Under the pieces are notes generated by a model that saw only the letters and a list, made by a program, of their open reading frames with translations, was not told the origin of the DNA and made no database searches. The translations under genes were made by a program, and so were the position numbers. Of a stretch of DNA of 7,510 nucleotides, positions 1 through 5,142 are shown one piece after another (position 1 is the first letter of the stretch; the number at the start of each line of letters is the position of its first letter). Origin of the DNA: Candidatus Colwelliibacteriota bacterium. Its GTDB lineage: Bacteria; Patescibacteriota; Minisyncoccia; UBA6257; Colwellbacteraceae. Where the stretch lies: the NCBI GenBank assembly GCA_028711965.1, contig JAQTRD010000021.1, forward strand, positions 1 to 7,510, in the 5' to 3' direction.

Positions 1-2
1 AG

Positions 3-86
3 AGGAATTCGAACGTTGAGTGGGGTCGGGAGAACGTTATAAACGGTCTCCCGTATAGGAAGATATTAGAAACCGTGGGTTTCTAA
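3..86 (+). CDS. Possible 3' end of an unidentified gene (weak)
   Basis: The frame starting at base 3 is open from the window edge to a TAA at 84-86 and would encode about 27 residues ending in KILETVGF. I recognise no family. The last codons coincide exactly with a perfect inverted repeat (66-86), so the apparent coding could simply be a by-product of RNA or DNA structure. The same frame stays open after the TAA until another TAA at 174-176, but that part runs through the terminator hairpin and looks non-coding. With no upstream sequence, a gene end and a non-coding RNA end cannot be told apart. Confidence 0.2.
   Translation, partial: RNSNVEWGRENVINGLPYRKILETVGF
28..86 (+). other. Two adjacent hairpins in an unidentified structured stretch
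   Basis: Hairpin one: GGGAGA (28-33) pairs with TCTCCC (47-52), extended by CGT (35-37) with ACG (43-45) across one A/G mismatch. Hairpin two: TTAGAAACC (66-74) pairs perfectly with GGTTTCTAA (78-86) around a GTG loop. GAACGTT also occurs twice, at 11-17 and 32-38. With the terminator at 142-170 this could be the 3' part of a structured RNA or the tail of a gene cut by the window edge. I could not match it to tRNA, 5S rRNA, tmRNA, SRP RNA or RNase P RNA. Confidence 0.35.
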
Positions 87-141
87 GGCAAAGCGAGCCC
101 AGAGCCGAGCGAAGCCGTGAGATTCCCGTTAGACACCCAGA

Positions 142-170
142 ACAAAGCCTCGCTTTTAGCGAGGCTTTGT
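142..170 (+). terminator. Intrinsic terminator-like hairpin
   Basis: ACAAAGCCTCGC (142-153) pairs perfectly over 12 bp with GCGAGGCTTTGT (159-170) around a TTTTA loop. The 3' flank is AATTTCTAAATT, with only a short T run, so termination may be moderate. It presumably ends whatever is transcribed from the left edge and insulates the gene at 257. Confidence 0.7.
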
Positions 171-201
171 AATTTCTAAATTCAAAATTTCAACGCAAGT
201 A

Positions 202-230
202 TTGCCAATCCTTTTTAAAAGGAATAGGGT
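202..230 (+). promoter_or_regulatory. Weak candidate promoter for the 78-aa gene
   Basis: TTGCCA (202-207, 5 of 6 matches to TTGACA) is followed after 17 nt by TAGGGT (225-230), which keeps only the T, A and final T of TATAAT. Transcription would start near 237, about 20 nt before the ATG. The -10 is poor; the call rests mainly on position between a terminator and a gene. Confidence 0.3.
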
Positions 231-243
231 GTCCTTGTTGGAG

Positions 244-251
244 GGAGGTGA
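244..251 (+). promoter_or_regulatory. Strong Shine-Dalgarno site fixing the start at 257
   Basis: GGAGGTGA is fully complementary to the usual 16S rRNA 3' tail and sits 5 nt before the ATG at 257. It covers the in-frame GTG at 248, which rules against that codon as the start. Confidence 0.85.
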
Positions 252-256
252 ACAAT

Positions 257-493
257 ATGTTCAGACGGGAAGATATTCCTTTAACAAAAGAAAAACAAAT
301 TGATCTTCTATGGAAGATTGCCAAGCACTTTCTCCGGAAAGAGGGGCTCCAAAATATGAGTTACAACAATTTTGTAACAAAAGTTGAGGAGTTGGCGGCA
401 GATATTTCATGCAGATCCGAAGAACTTGAGTTACAGGCGCTGCTTGAGCCGATGTTCGAAGAATTATTGATGGAGGCGGCTCCGGAGCGCTAA
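257..493 (+). CDS. Small protein of unknown function (78 aa)
   Basis: I do not recognise this protein. The start is chosen at ATG 257, not the in-frame GTG at 248, because that GTG lies inside the ribosome binding site: GGAGGTGA occupies 244-251, five bases before the ATG. The product begins MFRREDIPLTKEKQ, has no signal peptide or membrane segment, and looks all-helical and charged. Hydrophobic positions recur at helical spacing (LLWKIAKHFL; ELELQALLEPMFEELL), so a small helical bundle or a protein-interaction module is plausible. There are no zinc-binding or catalytic motifs. It stands alone between a terminator upstream (142-170) and a shared terminator downstream (503-526). Its strong ribosome binding site contrasts with the conserved genes here, which have none, and suggests high translation. 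Function unknown; that it is a real gene is fairly sure. Confidence 0.75.
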   Translation: MFRREDIPLTKEKQIDLLWKIAKHFLRKEGLQNMSYNNFVTKVEELAADISCRSEELELQALLEPMFEELLMEAAPER

Positions 494-502
494 TAAGATA
501 AA

Positions 503-526
503 AATCCCCCTTTATAAAGGGGGATT
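503..526. terminator. Bidirectional terminator, perfect 24-bp palindrome
   Basis: The 24 bases are their own reverse complement: AATCCCCC, a central TTTATAAA, then GGGGGATT. Five A's lie on the left (500-504) and TTAAATTTA on the right, so each strand ends in a U-containing tail, although neither is a long pure U run. It lies between the convergent 78-aa gene (stop at 493) and the oxidoreductase (stop codon at 531-533) and probably ends both transcripts. Confidence 0.8.
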
Positions 527-530
527 AAAT

Positions 531-1835
531 TTATCTTTGATGAGCTTTTTGGTACAAATCGCCGAAAATATTTCTCGGATCGGTTTTTTCTTTCATTCGG
601 GCATATGTCTCCTTGTTCCAGATTCTCCAAAATTCTTCTTCCGTAAAAAAATTATGCGAAATAAGCGTTTTAAGGCCGGGGAGCTTAAGAAGCTCCTCTT
701 CCATTATCCGGTAATGATTTTCTCCTTTCTTTTCCTTCATTCCGTAGATAGCGAAATCAATTAAAAGATTGTCAGAGATTCCTCGGAGATGATTTGGGTT
801 AATCCAAGGATAATCAACGATCTTATAGGGCACTATCCATATCGGAAAATCATTGAATTCGCGAAGATAGAACTCAAAAAATTCCTTGAATTTTTCGATT
901 GGGAAAAAAGTGTCAACAACTATGTCCGGTTCGGTTATCTTAAAAGTCTTAACGACCCATTTCCCCAGAGAGAGCATTCTGTCGGACGGAAGAAAGATCT
1001 TGCCGAAAAGGAAGCGAATTAGCGGGTTGTCCAGGCCGTAATTACGGCCAGTCCAATGGCATCCGGCGTCATAACGGAAAAAATAATCTGTTGTTTTCAT
1101 ATAGTCTTCTTTTCGTTTGGCGGTCGATTTATAAAATATACGAGGCCAATCGTAGGAATGAGAATAAGGAGCCGAGTCTCTAAAGTTGCCGAGACAAAGG
1201 ACAAAATTGTTAGGAGTATGGATTATACCGTCCATAAAATCGAAATCATTCTTTTCCGAATGTTCTTTTATGGCTTTTATGTATTCTTCAATTGACTCGA
1301 AGCTGCAGTATAAGACGTGGATAAACGGTTTTGAAGGGATAAGCCGGAATTTTATCTTCGTGATAAGGCCGATCGTTCGAAATGTCCCGTGCACCATATG
1401 AAATAATTCCGAATTGTTTTCCGGGCTGCAAATAATAATATCTCCTTTGCCGTCAATTACCTCGTACTCAAGGCAATTGTCATGGAAGCCTCCATACTTA
1501 AAAGACATTGATTCAACGGATCCGCCGGCAACGGCTCCCCCAACGGTTATGGTCTTAAGTTCCGGAACGGTTATTGGCACCAGTCCGTGTTTAAGAGTCT
1601 CTTTTACAAGGGTTGAGAAGGGGACGCCCGGTTCGGCGACACAAAAGCGTTCCCGCGCGTTTATTTCGATAATTTCATCAAGGTCGCTTATGTCTATCGC
1701 GGTTCGATTATCTGGATTCGATTTTGATTTAGGAACCTGATGAGAGACAGATTTTTTGATGAACGACGCTTTACTTCCAATGGGGATGTTTTTGATTCGG
1801 TCGGATATCCTTGCGATTTTTTCTTTATGGGACAT
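531..1835 (-). CDS. FAD-binding oxidoreductase, DHCR24/Diminuto-like
   Basis: A 434-aa flavoprotein of the vanillyl-alcohol-oxidase/PCMH fold, which binds FAD at the N-terminus and the substrate at the C-terminus. Residues about 45-165 match the FAD domain: a VAEPGVPFSTLVKETLKHGL stretch (66-85), VPELKTITVGGAVAGG (90-105) and SVESMSFKYGGFHDNCLEYE (106-125), followed by GTFRTIGLITKIKFRLIP (150-167). These closely follow the pattern of the Delta(24)-sterol reductase (DHCR24) subfamily. The C-terminus carries the usual DPRNIFGDLYQK ending (419-430). No transmembrane segment is evident, unlike eukaryotic DHCR24. The substrate cannot be read from sequence: sterols are unlikely in this kind of bacterium, and an isoprenoid, polyprenyl lipid or sugar is possible. 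The ATG at 1835 has no Shine-Dalgarno site but has a good promoter just upstream. The gene is divergent from a glycosyltransferase, so a shared envelope or lipid-modification role is an inference only. Confidence 0.85.
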   Translation of the reverse strand: MSHKEKIARISDRIKNIPIGSKASFIKKSVSHQVPKSKSNPDNRTAIDISDLDEIIEINARERFCVAEPGVPFSTLVKETLKHGLVPITVPELKTITVGGAVAGGSVESMSFKYGGFHDNCLEYEVIDGKGDIIICSPENNSELFHMVHGTFRTIGLITKIKFRLIPSKPFIHVLYCSFESIEEYIKAIKEHSEKNDFDFMDGIIHTPNNFVLCLGNFRDSAPYSHSYDWPRIFYKSTAKRKEDYMKTTDYFFRYDAGCHWTGRNYGLDNPLIRFLFGKIFLPSDRMLSLGKWVVKTFKITEPDIVVDTFFPIEKFKEFFEFYLREFNDFPIWIVPYKIVDYPWINPNHLRGISDNLLIDFAIYGMKEKKGENHYRIMEEELLKLPGLKTLISHNFFTEEEFWRIWNKETYARMKEKTDPRNIFGDLYQKAHQR

Positions 1836-1859
1836 ATAGATTGCCAGAATTGTAGCGAC

Positions 1860-1887
1860 ATTTTAAACCAGAATGGAGTTTTGTCAA
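1860..1887 (-). promoter_or_regulatory. Sigma-70-type promoter of the oxidoreductase gene
   Basis: On the minus strand a perfect TTGACA (1887-1882) is followed by a 16-nt spacer and TAAAAT (1865-1860, 5 of 6). Transcription would start near 1853, leaving about 18 nt of leader before the ATG at 1835. A TACAAT hexamer also lies in that leader but has no partner -35. Confidence 0.75.
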
Positions 1888-1895
1888 AAACCGGC

Positions 1896-1901
1896 TATAA
1901 T
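1896..1901 (+). promoter_or_regulatory. -10 box of the glycosyltransferase promoter
   Basis: Perfect TATAAT lies 12 nt before the ATG at 1914. No good -35 is present at 16-18 nt; the best is TGGAGT at 1874-1879, 3 of 6. The expected start near 1908 would give a leader of only about 6 nt. The opposing gene's -35 (1882-1887) falls inside this promoter's spacer. Confidence 0.55.
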
Positions 1902-1913
1902 GACCGCAGAACA

Positions 1914-2681
1914 ATGAGTAATCGGTTTACTGTAGTCATTCCGGCCTATAACGAAGAGCGTTATATCAGCAAATGTCTCAAATCACTTAAAGAGCAGGAT
2001 TATGCCGGTTTTTTGGAAGTAATTGTCGTCAACAACGCCTCGACTGACCATACTCGGGAGGTAGCTGAAAGCTTCGGGGCAAAGGTTGTCGACGAGCCGC
2101 AGAAAGGAATATCTTACGCTTTAATTAAGGGATGCAGAGAAGCACAGGGAGATATTTTCGTGTTTACCGACGCTGATACGACTCTTCCGAAAAATTGGAT
2201 ATCGGAAATAAGCAAACGTTTTGATGATGATCCGGCGCTTGTGGCGGTCGGAGGCCCATATCTTTTCTATGACGCCGATGACGCGGTTAATTTTTTCGTC
2301 AAAAATTTTGTTTTCCGGATATACGAGACTATGGCAAAGCATATGCCTCCATGCCTCTTGCCTTGCGTAAATATGGCTGTCAAGCGCCATCTATACGAGA
2401 AAGCGGGAGGATTCAATCCGGTAGTCAACTGGGGACAGGATATAGATCTTTCTAAGCGACTGAACGATTACGGAAAAGTTAAATTTGACGGAGACATAAC
2501 GGTTATAACTTCTTTCAGAAGATATAGCGGAGGGAATAAAAAAAAGCCGATGATTGCGGCCCATGCTTTTAAGGAATTATGCATTCAGCTTACAAGATGC
2601 TTTCTTGTGGCTAATACGGGGAAAGTATATTCGAAAACGCAAAAAGAAGTCAGAGAACTAGACGAAAACCGGGACTCTTGA
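1914..2681 (+). CDS. Family 2 glycosyltransferase (255 aa)
   Basis: A GT-A-fold family 2 enzyme that should transfer a sugar from a nucleotide-sugar donor to an acceptor in the cytoplasm, probably in envelope glycan or glycolipid synthesis. Seen in sequence: VVIPAYNEE at 7-15, VIVVNNASTDHT at 36-47 (donor-base pocket), the metal-binding DxD in FTDADTT at 84-90 (D86, D88), and WGQDIDLSKRL at 173-183, the counterpart of the usual ED-x-D catalytic-base motif with Q in place of E. No transmembrane helices are evident, so it is a soluble or peripheral enzyme. The start at 1914 places the conserved beta-1 strand at residue 7. The frame extends upstream to 1740, but that part is antisense to the oxidoreductase and has no family similarity. 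There is no Shine-Dalgarno site, and the -10 box is 12 nt upstream. The stop codon overlaps the -35 of the next unit. Donor and acceptor unknown. Confidence 0.88.
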   Translation: MSNRFTVVIPAYNEERYISKCLKSLKEQDYAGFLEVIVVNNASTDHTREVAESFGAKVVDEPQKGISYALIKGCREAQGDIFVFTDADTTLPKNWISEISKRFDDDPALVAVGGPYLFYDADDAVNFFVKNFVFRIYETMAKHMPPCLLPCVNMAVKRHLYEKAGGFNPVVNWGQDIDLSKRLNDYGKVKFDGDITVITSFRRYSGGNKKKPMIAAHAFKELCIQLTRCFLVANTGKVYSKTQKEVRELDENRDS

Positions 2682-2705
2682 CAGAGGGTAAAGCAGTGGT
2701 AGTAT
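2678..2705 (+). promoter_or_regulatory. Strong promoter (-35, extended -10) overlapping the GT stop codon
   Basis: Perfect TTGACA (2678-2683) overlaps the TGA stop of the glycosyltransferase (2679-2681). A 16-nt spacer leads to TAGTAT (2700-2705), preceded by TGG (2697-2699), an extended -10. Transcription would start near 2712. TATGGT at 2703-2708 is an alternative -10 with a 19-nt spacer. No other plus-strand candidate in the window combines a full -35 with a TGn element. Confidence 0.65.
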
Positions 2706-2734
2706 GGTGGTCTCGGTGTTTAATAAATAAACAG

Positions 2735-2739
2735 GGAGG
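2735..2739 (+). promoter_or_regulatory. Strong Shine-Dalgarno site of the 28-aa ORF
   Basis: GGAGG, within the purine run GGGAGGGG (2734-2741), sits 6 nt before the ATG at 2746. Only this ORF and the one at 257 have such a site in the window. Confidence 0.65.
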
Positions 2740-2745
2740 GGTTCA

Positions 2746-2832
2746 ATGCTTAAAATCATTGTTCTGACCGTTTTCGTTCCTGTCGCCTGCTGGGCCTTGT
2801 TCTGGAGAGCGCATATCGCGTGCTTTCCCTAG
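2746..2832 (+). CDS. Small hydrophobic peptide ORF (28 aa)
   Basis: The ATG at 2746 follows an excellent ribosome binding site and opens a 28-residue peptide starting MLKIIVLTVFVPVACWALFW and ending in CFP, with TAG at 2830-2832. A single lysine followed by about 17 mostly hydrophobic residues resembles a membrane segment or a signal-peptide-like leader; Cys15 and Cys26 are present. No family is recognised. It lies about 34 nt into the inferred transcript. The TAG falls at the end of the 5' strand of a possible long helix (2817-2830 with 2891-2901), so a ribosome finishing the peptide would block that helix, as in leader-peptide attenuation. The same frame continues without a stop to 3093, which leaves open a longer gene broken by TAG. 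Alternatives: membrane micropeptide, toxin-like peptide, leader peptide, or chance ORF. Confidence 0.4.
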   Translation: MLKIIVLTVFVPVACWALFWRAHIACFP

Positions 2833-3023
2833 CGCCGGCTATTTGCTGACTGGGAACACCTCTCGCACAGGGATTCAGGCCCTGTAAGCGAGGGAAGCGC
2901 GGCATACTTCCCATTAACCATCTCTGCGGTTCGCTATTGTTTTTCCTGTAAAGGCAACCAATACATGAAAGGACCTTTTCCAAAGATCGCCGATCACAAA
3001 CGGTGTATGCGGACCGCAAGACC

Positions 3024-3055
3024 AACCCCGCTGTCATTGAGACAGCGGGGTTTTT
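3024..3055 (+). terminator. Strong intrinsic terminator upstream of glyA
   Basis: AACCCCGCTGTC (3024-3035) pairs perfectly over 12 bp with GACAGCGGGGTT (3041-3052) around an ATTGA loop, followed by five T's (3051-3055). It ends the inferred unit begun at 2678-2705 and lies 48 nt before the glyA ATG, a position equally suited to attenuation of glyA-folD. I found no convincing anti-terminator strand by eye. Confidence 0.85.
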
Positions 3056-3103
3056 CGTATACCACGCTTTTATTTATTCCGATTAAGAGTTAATTTTATA
3101 TCG

Positions 3104-4330
3104 ATGATTAACGCGAAAATAAAAAGAATATTGAGTCGCGAAAAGAAAAGGCAAGAGGAGACAATAAGCCTAATCCCGTCGGAGAACATCGCATCTGCGG
3201 AAATAATGGAGATACTGGGCTCTCCTCTGATAAATAAATATTCGGAGGGGTATCCGGGAAGGAGATATTATCCCGGAAATGTTTATTGCGACGAGCTGGA
3301 AGATCTTGCCAGAGAATATGCTCTTGATGTCTTTGATTTGAATTCTAAGGAGTGGCGGGCAAACGTCCAGCCTTATTCCGGTTCTCCGGCTAACTTAGCA
3401 GTTTATCTCGCTTTGGTTCCTCCCGGCGGAACGGTTCTCGGTATGAGGCTTGCGAGCGGAGGACATCTGACGCACGGACACCCGGTTTCGGCTACAGGGA
3501 AGATTTGGAAGGCGGCGCAATACGGAGTAGACGATCGAGGGTTTCTGGATTTTAAAGAAATAAGAAAACTGGCGGAGAAGTATAAGCCGAAGCTCATAAT
3601 AACCGGTTCTACCGCCTATCCAAGACGTATTGACTTCAAGAAGTTTGGCGAGATAGCCAAGGATGTCGGCGCATATCACTTAGCCGATATTTCCCATATA
3701 GCTGGACTTGTTGCGGCGGGAGTGCACCAGTCTCCTTTTAAATATGCCGATGTTGTTATGTCGACAACCCACAAGTCCCTTCGCGGTCCGAGGGGCGCGA
3801 TAATTTGGTCAAGAGAAGAAGCGACGACAGGCGGAAAAACGGTCGCCGATTTGATTGATAAGGCTGTGTTTCCGGGCCTTCAGGGCGGACCGCATAACAA
3901 CCAGACGGCTGCGATAGCCCAATGTCTTTACGAAGCCAAGAAATCTGGATTTAAAAGATATGGCGAGCAAATCGTCAAGAATGCCAAGGCGCTAGCCGAC
4001 GGGCTTGTTAAAAACGGATTTAGTCTCGTTTCCGGAGGAACTGATAATCATCTCATTCTTATAGATTTAAAGAACATTGGCGTGAGCGGATTTGAAGCGC
4101 AGGATATTTTGGAGAAGAACGGAATAATGGCAAACAGAAACTCCGTTCCCGGAGACGAGTCTCCATTCAATCCTAGCGGTATCAGAATGGGAACGCCTTC
4201 CGCAACAACGAGAGGAATGAAAGAAAAGGAGATGAGAGAGATGGCGTTAATCATCAAGGAAGCGTTAATCGATAAGAAAGACATTTTAACAAAGGTTAGA
4301 AGATTGGCAGAAAAGTTCCCAATATGTTGA
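3104..4330 (+). CDS. glyA: Serine hydroxymethyltransferase
   Basis: A PLP-dependent cytoplasmic enzyme that converts serine plus tetrahydrofolate to glycine plus 5,10-methylene-THF, the main one-carbon source for thymidylate and purines. The 408 residues fit the bacterial family. Seen in sequence: LIPSENIAS (23-31), NKYSEGYPGRRYYPGN (44-59), QPYSGSPAN (89-97), the HLTHGHPVSATGK folate/PLP region (121-133), ADISHIAGLVAAG (194-206) with the pyridine-nitrogen Asp195 and His198, and STTHKSLRGPRG (220-231) in which Lys224 is the Schiff-base lysine. PGLQGGPHNN follows, as usual. The ATG at 3104 gives a normal N-terminus but has no Shine-Dalgarno site. The stop overlaps the folD start by 7 bp, so the two are co-transcribed and probably translationally coupled. 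A terminator 48 nt upstream implies either its own weak AT-rich promoter at about 3070-3100 or read-through control. Confidence 0.97.
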   Translation: MINAKIKRILSREKKRQEETISLIPSENIASAEIMEILGSPLINKYSEGYPGRRYYPGNVYCDELEDLAREYALDVFDLNSKEWRANVQPYSGSPANLAVYLALVPPGGTVLGMRLASGGHLTHGHPVSATGKIWKAAQYGVDDRGFLDFKEIRKLAEKYKPKLIITGSTAYPRRIDFKKFGEIAKDVGAYHLADISHIAGLVAAGVHQSPFKYADVVMSTTHKSLRGPRGAIIWSREEATTGGKTVADLIDKAVFPGLQGGPHNNQTAAIAQCLYEAKKSGFKRYGEQIVKNAKALADGLVKNGFSLVSGGTDNHLILIDLKNIGVSGFEAQDILEKNGIMANRNSVPGDESPFNPSGIRMGTPSATTRGMKEKEMREMALIIKEALIDKKDILTKVRRLAEKFPIC

Positions 4331-5103
4331 AAGTAATCGACGGAAAAGGAATTGCGGAAGAGATAAAAAAAGAGCTTCTGAATCGCAAAGCTCCGGAGCG
4401 TTTTTTTGCGGCGATTCAAATAGGTGAGAACGAAGCGTCCGCCCGGTTTGTGGAGAGAAAGAAGAAATTTGCGGAAGGGCTCGGCGTGGAATTTAAGACG
4501 TTCAAGCTGAGCGAAGAAATAGGAAAAGACAGGATAGAAGAAGCGATTGGATATTTGGCCCGCGAGGAAGAATGCGGATCGATTATGATACAACTCCCTC
4601 TTCCTTCGTTTATCGACAAAGGAATTCTGAGCATCATCCCCCCCGATAAAGACGCAGATGCTCTTTCTGGCAGGAGCTTGGTTCTTCCGCCGTCTGTATT
4701 GGTTGTCAAAGAGATAATTGAGAGGGAAGAGGCTGACATTCAAAATTCGGTTATAGCCATCGTGGGACTGGGTTCTCTTGTCGGCCAACCTGTCTCGGAG
4801 TGGGCTAATAAAAAATTCAAAGAGGTAATCGTCTTGGATAAGGGAGACAGCAAAGAGAAGGTTAGGAGTGCAGACATAGTCGTTCTAGGGGCGGGGGACA
4901 AGGGAATAATTTCTCCCGAAATGCTTAAAGATAATTCGATGGTCATAGATTTCGGATGCTCATTCGACGAATCTGGGAAAATATGCGGAGACTTCGACCC
5001 TCAAGAGACAGAGAAAGACATAGCTTATACTCCGACTCCCGGAGGAACCGGGCCGATTTTGATTGCCAAATTGTTCGAGAATTTTTACTCGTTGAACGAG
5101 TAA
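4324..5103 (+). CDS. folD: Shortened, divergent methylene-THF dehydrogenase/cyclohydrolase
   Basis: The family interconverts 5,10-methylene-THF, methenyl-THF and 10-formyl-THF, using the product of the overlapping glyA. The protein has 259 aa against about 280-300 usually. Retained: catalytic Lys46 in SARFVERK (39-46), QLPLP (90-94), PDKDAD (107-112) and TPTPGGTGP (236-244). Changed: the usual active-site Tyr of SxxYVxxK is Phe42. The segment after KDAD lacks the normal HPxNxGR and PCTPxG motifs, reading LPPSV instead. The Rossmann motif GRSxxVGxP reads GLGSLVGQP (148-156), losing the Arg that in the family contacts the NADP phosphate. The HSxT motif is replaced by LDKGD (171-175). NAD preference or loss of one activity is an inference. 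The ATG at 4324 overlaps the glyA stop, so coupling is likely. Confidence 0.9.
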   Translation: MLKVIDGKGIAEEIKKELLNRKAPERFFAAIQIGENEASARFVERKKKFAEGLGVEFKTFKLSEEIGKDRIEEAIGYLAREEECGSIMIQLPLPSFIDKGILSIIPPDKDADALSGRSLVLPPSVLVVKEIIEREEADIQNSVIAIVGLGSLVGQPVSEWANKKFKEVIVLDKGDSKEKVRSADIVVLGAGDKGIISPEMLKDNSMVIDFGCSFDESGKICGDFDPQETEKDIAYTPTPGGTGPILIAKLFENFYSLNE

Positions 5104-5126
5104 GGAATTAATCGGGTATCATTTTG

Positions 5127-5135
5127 TGCTATAAT
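5127..5135 (+). promoter_or_regulatory. Extended -10 promoter for a probably leaderless mRNA
   Basis: TGC followed by perfect TATAAT (5130-5135) ends 7 nt before the ATG at 5143. Transcription would therefore start at or within one or two bases of the A of the start codon. No -35 is visible at the normal distance, which fits an extended -10 promoter. Confidence 0.65.
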
Positions 5136-5142
5136 TTCCCCC

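Larger units (their letters stand above)
2712..3055 (+). ncRNA. Putative free-standing transcript or leader RNA, unidentified
   Basis: This stretch lies between a strong promoter-like sequence and a strong terminator, and is more GC-rich than its flanks. It holds a 28-codon ORF (2746-2832) and possible secondary structure. An 11-bp helix with two bulges joins CGCGtgCTTtCCCT (2817-2830) to AGGGAAGCGCG (2891-2901). Inside it, CGC (2864-2866) and ACAGGG (2867-2872) pair with CCCTGT (2880-2885) and GCG (2888-2890), leaving an AA bulge and a 7-nt loop. Further small hairpins are possible near 2985-3016. I could not match it to 6S, tmRNA, SRP, RNase P, or the THF, glycine or ZTP riboswitches. It may be a small RNA or peptide gene, or the leader of glyA-folD. 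The boundaries are inferred. Confidence 0.45.

Noticed and set aside
1..140. Possible 5S rRNA, tmRNA or 23S 3' end at the left edge
   Set aside because: Short resemblances (GGAAT..GAACGTTGA, GTGGGGTC, TCTCCC) do not extend to the conserved arms of any of these RNAs.
248..256. GTG at 248 as start of the small protein
   Set aside because: The codon lies inside the GGAGGTGA ribosome binding site, which is spaced correctly for ATG 257.
1740..1913. Upstream extension of the glycosyltransferase frame (58 more codons)
   Set aside because: It is antisense to the N-terminus of the oxidoreductase, shows no GT2 similarity, and the conserved first strand VVIPAYNEE follows the ATG at 1914 at the usual distance.
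2756..3037. Minus-strand 93-codon ORF across the middle intergenic region
   Set aside because: No ribosome binding site, no recognisable motif, composition biased to Arg/Ser, and it runs through the terminator; promoter, SD and T run all point to the plus strand.
2685..3056. Known folate, glycine or ZTP riboswitch upstream of glyA
   Set aside because: Position and terminator suggest it, but I could not find the conserved core sequences of the THF, glycine or ZTP (pfl) motifs; a covariance-model search would settle it.
2746..3093. Genome-wide recoding of TAG to a sense codon
   Set aside because: Absence of TAG among nine stops is not significant, and no conserved gene here contains an in-frame TAG; kept only as a local observation.
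4048..4788. Long minus-strand ORF opposite glyA/folD
   Set aside because: A shadow of two clearly conserved plus-strand genes; its translation is of low complexity and fits no family.
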